Shown here one piece after another: positions 7,629 to 16,307 of a stretch of DNA of 27,114 nucleotides. The notes below the pieces were generated by a model. It was not told the origin of the DNA and made no database searches. It was given only the letters and a program-made list of their open reading frames with translations. Every line of letters starts with the position of its first letter. Within the stretch, counting starts at the first letter, position 1. Made by a program: the position numbers and the translations under genes. Origin of the DNA: Prevotella sp. (GTDB lineage: Bacteria; Bacteroidota; Bacteroidia; Bacteroidales; Bacteroidaceae); contig JAJWLX010000047.1 in NCBI GenBank assembly GCA_021636625.1, positions 1 through 27,114 of the forward strand. Reading direction: 5' to 3'.

Positions 7629-8930
7629 ATGAAGAAAAATCAGATAGATATAGTAACTATGGGTTGCTCCAAGAACCTGGTGGACAGCGAGACCTTGATG
7701 AAACTTTTCGAGGACAATGGCTACCACTGCGTTCACGACCCGAAACGCCCTCAGGGTGAAATTGCCGTCATCAATACTTGCGGTTTTATCGAGGATGCCA
7801 AGCAGGAGAGCATCGATACTATCCTGGAGTTCATCCAGGCTAAGGAAGAGGGCCGACTCCGCAAACTCTATGTGATGGGTTGTCTCTCGCAGCGCTACCA
7901 GAAGGAGCTGGAGGCTGAAATGCCAGAGGTGGATAAATTTTATGGTAAGTTTAATTATAAGGAATTGCTCAAGGAACTGGGCAAGGCTGATGTTCCTGCT
8001 TGCAGCGGAACTCGCCATCTCACTACTCCTCATCATTACGCCTATATCAAGATTTCTGAAGGTTGCAACCGCCGCTGTGCGTATTGCGCCATTCCTATTA
8101 TCACCGGCAAGCACGTTTCCCGTCCGATGGATGAAATCCTCGATGAGGTGCGCCAGCTGGTAGCCGACGGCGTGAAAGAATTCCAGATCATCGCTCAGGA
8201 GCTCACCTATTATGGTGTGGACCTGGATGGCAAGCATCACATCACCGAACTCATCAGCCGCATGGCGGATATTCCGGGTGTGAAGTGGATCCGTCTGCAC
8301 TATGCTTATCCTAACCAGTTCCCGTTCGATCTGCTCGATGTGATGCGCGAGAAGCCAAACGTATGCAAGTATCTCGACATCGCCCTGCAGCATATCAGCG
8401 ACAATATGCTCAACAGAATGCATCGCCACGTGAGCAAGCAGGAAACCATCGATCTGCTCAAGACCATCCGTGAGCGTGTGCCAGGCATCCATATCCGCAC
8501 CACTCTGATGGTTGGATTCCCTGGTGAGACTCAGGAAGACTTCCACGAGTTGCTCGAATTTGTTCGTACTCAGCGCTTTGAACGTATGGGTGCCTTTGCT
8601 TATTCAGAAGAGGAGGGTACGTACAGCGCCAATAACTACGAGGATGATGTTCCTGCCGAGGTGAAGCAGCGCCGTCTTGACGAACTGATGATTCTCCAGC
8701 AGGAAATCAGCGCAGAGGTAGAGGCTGAGAAAGTGGGCAAGATATTGAAAGTGATTATCGACCGCAAGGAGGGTGATTACTATATAGGAAGAACCGAATT
8801 CTGCTCGCCAGAGGTGGATCCTGAAGTGCTGATCAAGGCAGGAGAGAAGCGTCTGCGCGTGGGTTGCTTCTACAATGTGAAGATTACCCAGAGCGAGGAG
8901 TTCGATCTCTACGGCGAAGTGGTAAAGTGA
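7629..8930 (+). CDS. rimO: Ribosomal protein S12 methylthiotransferase RimO
   Basis: This 433-aa radical-SAM enzyme adds a methylthio group to the conserved aspartate of ribosomal protein S12. The N-terminal UPF0004 domain has three cluster cysteines at C13 (MGCSKN), C51 (NTCGF) and C85 (MGCLSQR). The radical-SAM CxxxCxxC is C146-C150-C153 (EGCNRRCAYC), followed by IPIITGKHVSRP. The C-terminal about 60 residues form a TRAM domain (VIIDRKEGDYYIGRTEF). Length and motif order match RimO better than MiaB. It lies between ftsY and an HU gene, all rightward. Confidence 0.96.
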   Translation: MKKNQIDIVTMGCSKNLVDSETLMKLFEDNGYHCVHDPKRPQGEIAVINTCGFIEDAKQESIDTILEFIQAKEEGRLRKLYVMGCLSQRYQKELEAEMPEVDKFYGKFNYKELLKELGKADVPACSGTRHLTTPHHYAYIKISEGCNRRCAYCAIPIITGKHVSRPMDEILDEVRQLVADGVKEFQIIAQELTYYGVDLDGKHHITELISRMADIPGVKWIRLHYAYPNQFPFDLLDVMREKPNVCKYLDIALQHISDNMLNRMHRHVSKQETIDLLKTIRERVPGIHIRTTLMVGFPGETQEDFHELLEFVRTQRFERMGAFAYSEEEGTYSANNYEDDVPAEVKQRRLDELMILQQEISAEVEAEKVGKILKVIIDRKEGDYYIGRTEFCSPEVDPEVLIKAGEKRLRVGCFYNVKITQSEEFDLYGEVVK

Positions 8931-8973
8931 TAGGAGAAGTAAGGTAATATCAGGAATGATATTGGATATTGAA

Positions 8974-9015
8974 ACATCAGACTGAATAACAATTTGACAT
9001 CAGAATGAATAACAA
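8974..9015 (+). repeat. 19-bp direct repeat over the HU start codon
   Basis: The 19-bp stretch 8974-8992 recurs at 8997-9015 with one mismatch, 4 bp apart. The second copy carries the HU start ATG; in the first the same position reads CTG. Confidence 0.75.
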
Positions 9016-9298
9016 GGAGTATATTGCAGAACTTGCTCAGCAGACTGGCTATTCGCAGGACGACACCCAGAAGATGGTGCGCAAGGTGATAGATGCTATG
9101 ATTGCTGAATTTGAGGATGGTGAGGCTGTCTCTATCCCCAACTTTGGTACATTTGAGGTAAAGAAGCGCTTGGAGCGTGTGGTTGTTAACCCTACTACCA
9201 AGAAGCGCCAGCTTGTTCCGCCTAAGCTCGTGCTCGGCTTTCGCCCTGTGGCCAGTGTCAAGGAAAAACTGAAGAATGGAGGTGAAGACTATGAGTAA
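9005..9298 (+). CDS. HU/IHF-family DNA-binding protein
   Basis: This 97-aa protein has the complete HU fold: two N-terminal helices (YIAELAQQTGYSQDDTQKMV), then the signature FGTFEVKKR and a basic beta-arm (VVVNPTTKKRQL), where the proline of the DNA-intercalating tip is visible. It ends in a dimerisation helix (ASVKEKLKN). HU proteins bend and compact DNA in the nucleoid. Its last bases overlap the start of the next gene by 8 bp, so the two are translationally coupled. This links a free HU to a membrane-anchored HU relative. The subtype (HU versus IHF) is not assigned. Confidence 0.93.
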   Translation: MNNKEYIAELAQQTGYSQDDTQKMVRKVIDAMIAEFEDGEAVSIPNFGTFEVKKRLERVVVNPTTKKRQLVPPKLVLGFRPVASVKEKLKNGGEDYE

Positions 9299-10811
9299 GA
9301 TTAGTTTAAGCGACTTGGCGCAGCGCCTGGCAGAGAAGTCGGGAATCAGTCTGCAGGATGCCGAACTGTTTATCAGAAAGATGTTTGATGTTGCCAACGA
9401 GGGGCTTCAGTCTGATAAGCTCGTGAAGATGAAGTGGCTTGGTACTTTCAAGGTAATGGCGGTGAAGGATCGTGAAAGCGTGGATGTGAACACGGGCGAG
9501 CGTATCATCATCGAGGGCCGTGACAAGATTTCCTTCACGCCCGATAATATTCTGAAGGAGATTGTGAACAAGCCTTTCGCCCAGTTTGAGACCGTCGTGG
9601 TGAATGATGGCGTGGATTTCGATGAAATCGACAGAAAATTTGAAAATGTTGAAGTGGATGGTCCTGTATCCGATTCTACGTTAGAGAGTGTTCCTGATTC
9701 AGAAAATTCTTCCGTGGAATCTTTTGTTGAACAGGATTCTCCTGCAACAAGTGGTGTGATAGATTTTTTGGATGAAGAAAACGATGCTCCTGTTAGCGAT
9801 GAAATGATTGTGATAGGAGAGAAGAGATTGTCTCAGGAAAATGTTGCTGAACCGGAAGAAAAGAAACCGGAAGAAAAGAAACCAGAAGAATCAGAACCTG
9901 CAGCGACAGAACCTGCTGTATTTAAACCTGCAGTATCTGAACCGGTAGAATCTGAATCAGCAACTTCTGAATTGGAAACAAAGGAATCTGAAGTTCCAGC
10001 TCAGAATGAAGTTGAGTCTGTTGTTTCTGATGAAGAAAATGAATCGACATTAACAGAGGAAACTCCTATTGCAGAGAAAGTTCCTTCTGATGAAGAAAAC
10101 TCTATTACTGAAATTCCTATTGAAGAGGAAGCTTCTTCAGATGAGGAAACTCCTCCATCAGATGAGGTAACCGATAAGCGACATGTTGTTTTGCCTCGTT
10201 ATCTGGTTATTACAGCGAGCGTAGTATTCCTGGCAATGATAGGAGGCTTTGGTTGGTTTGCTTTTAATTATGGCAAGCTGGCTGCCCAGCGTGATCATCT
10301 CGCTCTACAGTTGGATAATTACCAGCAGATTGCGGCAGAGAAGAAGGCGCCAGCCAAGTCTGCTTCAACGCAAGAAGAAATTCTTCGCAAAAAGGCTATC
10401 GAGGATAGTGTAAGAATGGCACAGGCAAGTGAAGCTGTCAAGAAAGTCGAAAATGCCGAGCAGAATATGGATGCGACGGCTGATAAGCAATCAATTGATG
10501 TAAAATCGGCTGAGGCTAAAAAGCATGCAGAAGCTAAGAAGACAGAAGAAGCCAGAAAACAGGCAGAAAAGCATGCTGCCCAGGCAAGCAGCAAATACGA
10601 CCAGGATGCTCGTGTTCGAACCGGAGCCTATCGTATTATTGGTGTTTCCGAGGTAGTTACGGCAAGAGAAGGACAAACCATCAAGTCGCTCAGCCAAAAG
10701 TACTTAGGTCCAGGAATGGAATGTTACGTAGAAGCTCTGAATGGTAATTCCCTGTTGAAGCCTGGTCAGAAAGTCAAGATTCCGAAGTTGGAATTGAAGA
10801 AAAAGAAATAA
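9291..10811 (+). CDS. HU-like domain fused to a transmembrane helix and LysM domain
   Basis: This 506-aa protein has four visible parts. Residues 1-92 are an HU-like fold with LGTFKVMAVKDRESVDVN and a basic-arm equivalent. About 100-296 is an acidic Glu/Ser/Pro-rich linker with EEKKPEEKKPEE repeats. A single hydrophobic helix follows at about 304-325. An Ala/Lys/Glu coiled coil (330-435) then leads to a C-terminal LysM-like domain (about 450-500, TAREGQTIKSLSQKY and LKPGQKVKIP). The layout predicts HU in the cytoplasm and LysM on peptidoglycan. ATG 9291 is preceded by GGAGGTG six bases upstream, an unusually strong ribosome site here, so it is preferred to the ATG at 9276. It overlaps the HU gene by 8 bp. 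Tethering of nucleoid to wall is inference. Confidence 0.85.
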   Translation: MSKISLSDLAQRLAEKSGISLQDAELFIRKMFDVANEGLQSDKLVKMKWLGTFKVMAVKDRESVDVNTGERIIIEGRDKISFTPDNILKEIVNKPFAQFETVVVNDGVDFDEIDRKFENVEVDGPVSDSTLESVPDSENSSVESFVEQDSPATSGVIDFLDEENDAPVSDEMIVIGEKRLSQENVAEPEEKKPEEKKPEESEPAATEPAVFKPAVSEPVESESATSELETKESEVPAQNEVESVVSDEENESTLTEETPIAEKVPSDEENSITEIPIEEEASSDEETPPSDEVTDKRHVVLPRYLVITASVVFLAMIGGFGWFAFNYGKLAAQRDHLALQLDNYQQIAAEKKAPAKSASTQEEILRKKAIEDSVRMAQASEAVKKVENAEQNMDATADKQSIDVKSAEAKKHAEAKKTEEARKQAEKHAAQASSKYDQDARVRTGAYRIIGVSEVVTAREGQTIKSLSQKYLGPGMECYVEALNGNSLLKPGQKVKIPKLELKKKK

Positions 10812-10836
10812 TTTTAAAGAAATTATTTGAAAATAC

Positions 10837-10877
10837 AAAAGAGGGTGTGTCATAAGTCCATGACGCACCCTCTTTTT
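10837..10877. terminator. Bidirectional terminator between convergent genes
   Basis: A long stem built on GAGGGTG...CACCCTC, with minor internal mismatches, is flanked by A and T runs on the two sides. It can end the rightward HU-LysM transcript and the leftward ABC-F transcript. Confidence 0.85.
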
Positions 10878-10935
10878 CGTTTCTTCATCCGATGAATAAT
10901 GGAGCATCCTCTTACGTAAAAAAACTTTTGAGATT

Positions 10936-12570
10936 TTATTTCTTCTCCAATTCCTGAAGGCTTTCCATTTTCTTTGTTTCCAGGAACTCGTAGATTCCAC
11001 AGAGATGCTCGCGGACGCGACCATGGCCGAATTCGTACACCTTGCTGACCAGACCATCCAGGAAGTCACGGTCGTGACTCACTACAATCAGCGTGCCGTC
11101 GAAATCCAGCAGCGCCTGTTTCAGTACATCCTTTGTCTTGAGATCCAGGTGGTTGGTAGGCTCATCGAGAATCAGCAGATTCACCGGTTCCAACAGCAGC
11201 TTCAGGATTGCCAGACGGGTTCTTTCTCCACCCGACAAAACCTTTACCTTCTTGGTAGAATCCTCGCCACCAAACATGAATGCACCCAGCAAATCGCGAA
11301 TCTTATTTCTGATTTCGCCCTTGGCAACATCATCTATCGTCTGGAAAACCGTAAGCTCACCATCGAGCAGAGAAGCCTGATTCTGAGCGAAATAGCCAAT
11401 CTGAACATTGTGTCCTAATTCCAGCTTACCCTCGTTCTGAAGCTGACCCATGATGCATTTTACGAGCGTAGATTTACCCTCACCGTTTCTTCCCACGAAG
11501 GCAATCTTGTCGCCACGCTCCACGGTAAGATTCACGCCGCTGAATATCTGCTTGTCATCAAATGCCATTGCCACGTCACTCATCTGAACCGGATAGGCTC
11601 CGCTTCTCGGACTTGGAGGGAACTTCAGTCTCAGTCGGCTGGTATCCTCCTCGTCCACCTCGATCAGTTCCAGCTTTTCGAGCATCTTCACGCGGCTCTG
11701 CACCTGGAATGTCTTCGAATACGTACCCTTGAATCGCTCGATGAAGTCCTTGGTCTCGGCAATCATCTTTTGCTGTTCCTCATATTTCTTCATCTGCTGT
11801 TCGCGGCGCTCCTTGCGCAGTTCCAGATACTGGCTGTAGGTAGCCTTGTAGTCGTAGATTCTGCCCATGGTAACCTCGATGGTTCTTGTTGTAATGTCGT
11901 CTACGAATTTTCGGTCGTGACTGATCACTACCACCGCTTTCGAACTGTTGATGATGAAGTCTTCGAGCCATCCGATAGATTCGATGTCGAGGTGGTTGGT
12001 AGGCTCATCCAGGAGCAGCACGTCAGGCGATTTCAGCAGCAGTTTGGCAAGCTCGATACGCATGCGCCAACCTCCCGAGAACTCGCTGGTAGGGCGGTTG
12101 AAGTCAGAGCGTTCGAAGCCCAGTCCGAGCAGCGTTTTCTCTACGTCCTCCTCGAAGTGGGTCATGTCGATTGCATAGAATTTCTCAGACAATGAAGATA
12201 CTTTTTCGATGAGCTGCATATAGTCGTCGCTGTCATAATCTGTACGGGTAGTGAGCTCGTTGTTGATGCGGTCTATTTCAGCCTGCATCTCATGCAGATG
12301 TGCGAAGGCCTGGCAGGTTTCCTCGAACACGGTGCGTCCGTCTTCGGTCATCAGGTGCTGAGGCAGGTAGGCGATGACGCAGTCTTTCGGTGCCGACACC
12401 GAGCCTCGTGTGGCATTTCTCACGCCAGCGATGATTTTGAGCAGGGTACTTTTACCTGCTCCATTCTTGCCCATCAGGGCAATACGGTCCTTCTCGTTAA
12501 TCTGGAAGGAAATGTCTTTGAATAGGGTGGTGCCGCCGAATTCTACGGTCAATCCATCAACTGTAATCAT
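10936..12570 (-). CDS. ABC-F family ATPase (ribosome-associated)
   Basis: This 544-aa protein has two ABC cassettes and no membrane segments. The first has Walker A G34KNGAGKST42, signature FSGGWRMRIELAKLLL and Walker B LLLDEPTNHLDIES. The second has GRNGEGKST, LSGGERTRLAILKLLL and LLILDEPTNHLD. The linker between them is basic and helical (KGTYSKTFQVQSRVKMLEKL), the tRNA-interaction region of ABC-F proteins. Members act on the ribosome as translation factors or as antibiotic-protection factors. The subclass (EttA, Uup, YbiT-like) cannot be fixed by eye; the sequence looks like a housekeeping, YbiT-type member. It follows the GH109-like gene by 23 bp on the same strand. Confidence 0.92.
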   Translation of the reverse strand: MITVDGLTVEFGGTTLFKDISFQINEKDRIALMGKNGAGKSTLLKIIAGVRNATRGSVSAPKDCVIAYLPQHLMTEDGRTVFEETCQAFAHLHEMQAEIDRINNELTTRTDYDSDDYMQLIEKVSSLSEKFYAIDMTHFEEDVEKTLLGLGFERSDFNRPTSEFSGGWRMRIELAKLLLKSPDVLLLDEPTNHLDIESIGWLEDFIINSSKAVVVISHDRKFVDDITTRTIEVTMGRIYDYKATYSQYLELRKERREQQMKKYEEQQKMIAETKDFIERFKGTYSKTFQVQSRVKMLEKLELIEVDEEDTSRLRLKFPPSPRSGAYPVQMSDVAMAFDDKQIFSGVNLTVERGDKIAFVGRNGEGKSTLVKCIMGQLQNEGKLELGHNVQIGYFAQNQASLLDGELTVFQTIDDVAKGEIRNKIRDLLGAFMFGGEDSTKKVKVLSGGERTRLAILKLLLEPVNLLILDEPTNHLDLKTKDVLKQALLDFDGTLIVVSHDRDFLDGLVSKVYEFGHGRVREHLCGIYEFLETKKMESLQELEKK

Positions 12571-12593
12571 ATCTGTTTCTTATTCTATATGTA

Positions 12594-13784
12594 TTATAAA
12601 TTCATGTTCTTTTTATATTGTAAATCGCTTGAATAACCAAATGCCACACGGCGATGCTCCCTGATGGAAATTTCAGATAGGAGGGTTACCGATGTCCAGA
12701 GGGCCAGATCGCTTAGCGTGGCAGGATAGCGGATGCTTCCCGCCGAATCTGCGCTTGCGTTTTTTGTCAGTTCTGCGGCAACGCATCTCAACATGATGTA
12801 GTCCATCCCCTGGTGATGGCTGTCGTGCTTCAGGGCTTTCTCGCCCCAGAGCTGCCATTCGCGGCTTTCGTATAGAGCCAGGATGGCGTGGTCGTCTTGC
12901 CAGGTTTCCGAGTTCATCTCCTCCAGGTAGATGCGTCGGTTCACGCCGTCCCAGATGCCCAGCGAACCCTGCACCTCAAAGTCGAGACTTCTTGGGCGAG
13001 GCAGGGTCGTGTCATGAGTGAGTGAGATGAGTGTTCCGCCCTGGGTTTCAATCTGCGTAGAGATGATGTCGCCCAGGGTGATGGGAGTATTATCATCTTC
13101 TGACATATGCTGGCGAAGTCCCACCGCCTTGGTGGCGAAGGATGTAAGCCAGGCGAGATGGTCTGTTTTCCCGATGCCCAGAATCATGCAGAGCGGACCG
13201 AGTCCATGGGTGGGATAGATGTCGGCGTTGTGGTGCGAGTAGAAACGGCTTCTCCACACGCTTTCCGTACCTTTTCGTCCACCCAGCACCCCATTGTCAT
13301 CGAGCAGCAGCTTGCGCAGGTCGTGGCGGTAACCGCCTCTCATATAGATGATTTCTCCAAGTGCTCCTTCATCCACCATTCTTTTTACAGCAAGGATTTC
13401 TCGCATGAAGAGGGTGTTCTCCAGCGGAAAAACCTTTACTCCTTTCTGTTGGGCGATTTCCTGTAGCGGGGCATATTCATCCTGGCAGAGTCCGCCTTTG
13501 ATTTCGAGAGCCACATGGCAGTTTCGCAGTATGCATTCCGTGGCGTGGGTGATGTGGAGGTGCCAGGGGGTGGTGATGAAAACCAGATTGGGCTGTTGCT
13601 CGTCGAGCATCATCTTGTAGGCTTCCTCGCCCTGATAGAAGGAAGCGCCCGGAGATTCCGAATCCCCGCAGCCGTTGATGTCGGCGATACCGACAATCTC
13701 ATAGCTTTCAATCGTGCGTAACAGCCGCAGCAATTGTTTGCCCCGATACCCGAATCCTATCAATGCAGTTTTTATATGTTTCAT
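12594..13784 (-). CDS. GH109-like member of the Gfo/Idh/MocA oxidoreductase fold
   Basis: This 396-aa protein has an N-terminal Rossmann NAD-binding fold (TALIGFGYRGKQLLRLL, then VGIADI) and TTPWHLH at 71-77. Between 185 and 200 is YPTHGLGPLCMILG with H193. The YPTHGLGP block is characteristic of GH109-like proteins, which cleave alpha-GalNAc linkages by an NAD-dependent redox mechanism. The usual EKP or EVP segment is replaced by EIKGG (94-98). No signal peptide is present, unlike many GH109 enzymes, so it should be cytoplasmic. The start at 13784 (MKHIKTALIG) is chosen because a -7 box (TAAATTTG) lies at 13805-13812, downstream of the alternative ATG at 13856. GH109 activity is not proven. 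Confidence 0.78.
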   Translation of the reverse strand: MKHIKTALIGFGYRGKQLLRLLRTIESYEIVGIADINGCGDSESPGASFYQGEEAYKMMLDEQQPNLVFITTPWHLHITHATECILRNCHVALEIKGGLCQDEYAPLQEIAQQKGVKVFPLENTLFMREILAVKRMVDEGALGEIIYMRGGYRHDLRKLLLDDNGVLGGRKGTESVWRSRFYSHHNADIYPTHGLGPLCMILGIGKTDHLAWLTSFATKAVGLRQHMSEDDNTPITLGDIISTQIETQGGTLISLTHDTTLPRPRSLDFEVQGSLGIWDGVNRRIYLEEMNSETWQDDHAILALYESREWQLWGEKALKHDSHHQGMDYIMLRCVAAELTKNASADSAGSIRYPATLSDLALWTSVTLLSEISIREHRRVAFGYSSDLQYKKNMNL

Positions 13785-13804
13785 CAGATTTTTCTTTGCT
13801 TCTG

Positions 13805-13812
13805 CAAATTTA
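13805..13812 (-). promoter_or_regulatory. -7 box for the GH109-like/ABC-F operon
   Basis: TAAATTTG matches TAnnTTTG and gives a leader of about 15-20 nt before ATG 13784. The -33 element is weak. Confidence 0.5.
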
Positions 13813-13855
13813 GATAAAATTTCTGAATTATAAGCCAGTATAATAAAAAACTTCA

Positions 13856-14074
13856 ATGATTTCCCTCGAATTGTGCGAAATTAGCCTTGTTTTTCGAGAA
13901 ATCAAGACTGTGGTTTTCACAACCACCCCACAGATGCACTGTGCGGCTTGTGAGAACAAGATTAAGAACAACCTCCGTTTCGAGAAGGGTATCAAGAGTA
14001 TTGAGACCAGTGTTCCGGATCAGACGGTTACCGTAAAGTACAATGCCGACAAGACCACTATTCCTTTCTTTTGA
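13856..14074 (+). pseudogene. Truncated heavy-metal-associated (HMA) domain gene fragment
   Basis: The open frame of 72 codons holds most of an HMA copper-binding domain: KTVVFTTTPQMHCAACENKI, with the metal site M-H-C-A-A-C at about residues 27-32, then the beta-strand TVTVKYNADKTT. Neither end is normal. The N-terminus (MISLELCEISLVF) is not a signal peptide or a start typical of the family. After DKTT the expected last helix and strand are missing; the frame reads IPFF and stops within the recD2 3' end. Coding-like codon use stops at the same point. It looks like a decayed or recombined copy of a secreted copper-binding protein. No promoter of its own is evident. Confidence 0.6.
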
Positions 14075-16292
14075 TTCCTGGTTCAGCAGCCATCATTGGC
14101 TGATTCTCTTCAGGCAAAACATACGGCTTGCTGAAGTGGAGTGGAGAAGAATTGGTTGCCGCCTCAATCTCGCCACGCAACCGTTCTTTCAATTTCGTGT
14201 TTCTGCTGCTCACTGTCAGATTTCTTACAGCATAGGCGAGGGCTTTGGGCTGACCGATGAGCACGCAGATTTTCTTGGCTCTCGTGATTCCGGTGTAGAT
14301 GAGGTTGCGCTGAAGCATCACGAAATGAGTCATCAGGATAGGGATGACTACGATGGGATATTCTGAACCCTGACTCTTGTGGATGGTGGTGGCGTAGGCC
14401 AATGTCAACTCATCCAGCTCCGCTGCCTCGTATTCAGCTGAATGATCCTCGAAACTCACGGAGATGGTGCGGTCTTCCATATTCACCTTCTCTATGGTTC
14501 CGATGTCGCCATTGAATACATTCTTGTCGTAATTATTTCTAATCTGCATTACGCGGTCGCCCAGTTTGTAGGTGGTTCCGCCACGGCTGATTCCCAGATT
14601 GGATGTGTTGAGTGCCTGCTGCAGCATTATGTTCAGATTGGCTGCACCTACCACACTTCTCTGCATCGGGGTAAGCACCTGGATGTTACTCTGTGGCTGA
14701 TTGTAAGCTTTTGGCAGACGATATTTTACAAGATTCACGATTTCCGTAGCCACTTGCTCTGGATCTTCATTCTTGATAAAGTAGAAATCTGTCTGTTTGC
14801 CGTTGCTCGTGTCCGGATAATATCCCTGGTTGATGGCGTGGGCACTCATGATGATTCGGCTCGACTGCGCCTGTCGGAAGATGCGGGTGAGTCGGATGAC
14901 CGGAATTTTCTCTGAGTCGATGATGTCGCGTAGAACGTTTCCGGCTCCCACACTCGGCAGCTGGTCAATGTCGCCCACCAGCACCAGGCGCATGTGCTCC
15001 GGAATCGCCTTCATCAGATTATACATCAGAATGATGTCTATCATCGAACACTCATCCACGATCAGCGCATCACCCTCCAGCGGGTTCTCCTCGTTGCGCT
15101 TGTATCCGTCCTGCGGATTAAACTCCAGCAGCCGGTGGATGGTTTTGGCTTCCATGCACGTGGCCTCGCTCATTCGCTTGGAAGCTCTGCCCGTAGGAGC
15201 CGCCAGCAGAATCCTCATCCCTGCCGTTTTGTAAGCAGAAATGATACCTTGCGTCGTCGTGGTTTTTCCTGTTCCAGGACCACCTGTCAGCACCATCACT
15301 TTAGAGCGTACTGCCTGCTCAATGGCGGCGATCTGCACCTCGTCGTATCTGATGCCTGAAGCCTTTTCTATTGCCTGGATATCGGCCTGCATATTGAAGA
15401 GGGTAGGTCCCTGACCGTGCATCAACTCCAGCAGTTTCTTAGCCGTTCCACGTTCAGAATGATAGAAGGGAGGCAGATAGATGGCTTCGTTCTCACGGAT
15501 GAGATTTTCTGATATGATCATTTCCGCTATGGCTTGTCTGATAGGTTCTTCATCGGCTTCGAGCAGTTTCTTTGCGGCTTCTATAAGCTGTTCTTCTACA
15601 GCATAAACGTGACCTTCGTTGGAGAGTTCGTTTAGGGTGTAGCTGATTCCGCTCTTGCATCTTCTCAGATCGTTCTTCTCATAACCCATCTTGCTGGCTA
15701 TGCTGTCGGCAGTCTTGAAACCAATGCCCCAGATGTCATCGGCAAGACGGTAGGGATTCTCCTTCACGTTGTCGATGCTTTCCTTGCCATACTGTCGGTA
15801 GATCTTGGCGGCGTAAGCAGTGCTCACGCCATACTGCTGCAGGAAGATCATCACGTTCTTGATGTCCTTCTGCTTCTCCCAGCTGTCTCGGATTTTCTCC
15901 ACGCGTTTCTTGCCGATTCCGGCAACCTCGTAGAGTCGTTCGATGTCATCTTCTATTACCTCGATGGTTTCCGTTCCGAATCTCTCTACTATCAGATGTG
16001 CAAACTTCGGACCGATGCCTTTCACCAGTCCGCTGCCCAGGTATTTCTCGATTCCATATACGGTGGCAGGCATTACCTCTTCCCAGGTTTCGCAGGCAAA
16101 CTGCTGTCCGTATCGCTTGTCCATCTTCCAGTCGCCATTGCACAGCAGTACCGCTCCCACTGGAACATCCAGCAGGTTTCCCACCAGGGTAACCAGGTCG
16201 GAATATCCCTTCACCTTGACTTTCATCACGGAATATCCGTTCTCTTGATTCTGGTAGGTAATCCGTTCTACCACGCAGCGTATCTTGATCAT
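14058..16292 (-). CDS. recD2: RecD2-like ATP-dependent DNA helicase (SF1B)
   Basis: This 744-aa protein matches the RecD2/YrrC type, a 5'-3' helicase not tied to RecBC. An N-terminal OB-like region is followed by helix-hairpin-helix elements (LVKGIGPKFAHLI, VAGIGKKRVEKI, IWGIGFKTADSIA; residues 88-199). The motor has Walker A GGPGTGKTT (337-345), VDECSMID for Walker B, LVGDIDQLPSVGAG and, near the C-terminus, the SF1 motif ATTIHKSQGSEYP. It begins 15 bp after tcdA, so the two are probably one transcript. The C-terminal tail (PEENQPMMAAEPGIKRKE) is poorly conserved and overlaps the HMA fragment by 17 bp in the convergent direction. Confidence 0.93.
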   Translation of the reverse strand: MIKIRCVVERITYQNQENGYSVMKVKVKGYSDLVTLVGNLLDVPVGAVLLCNGDWKMDKRYGQQFACETWEEVMPATVYGIEKYLGSGLVKGIGPKFAHLIVERFGTETIEVIEDDIERLYEVAGIGKKRVEKIRDSWEKQKDIKNVMIFLQQYGVSTAYAAKIYRQYGKESIDNVKENPYRLADDIWGIGFKTADSIASKMGYEKNDLRRCKSGISYTLNELSNEGHVYAVEEQLIEAAKKLLEADEEPIRQAIAEMIISENLIRENEAIYLPPFYHSERGTAKKLLELMHGQGPTLFNMQADIQAIEKASGIRYDEVQIAAIEQAVRSKVMVLTGGPGTGKTTTTQGIISAYKTAGMRILLAAPTGRASKRMSEATCMEAKTIHRLLEFNPQDGYKRNEENPLEGDALIVDECSMIDIILMYNLMKAIPEHMRLVLVGDIDQLPSVGAGNVLRDIIDSEKIPVIRLTRIFRQAQSSRIIMSAHAINQGYYPDTSNGKQTDFYFIKNEDPEQVATEIVNLVKYRLPKAYNQPQSNIQVLTPMQRSVVGAANLNIMLQQALNTSNLGISRGGTTYKLGDRVMQIRNNYDKNVFNGDIGTIEKVNMEDRTISVSFEDHSAEYEAAELDELTLAYATTIHKSQGSEYPIVVIPILMTHFVMLQRNLIYTGITRAKKICVLIGQPKALAYAVRNLTVSSRNTKLKERLRGEIEAATNSSPLHFSKPYVLPEENQPMMAAEPGIKRKE

Positions 16293-16307
16293 ACCTTCTT
16301 CAAAATA

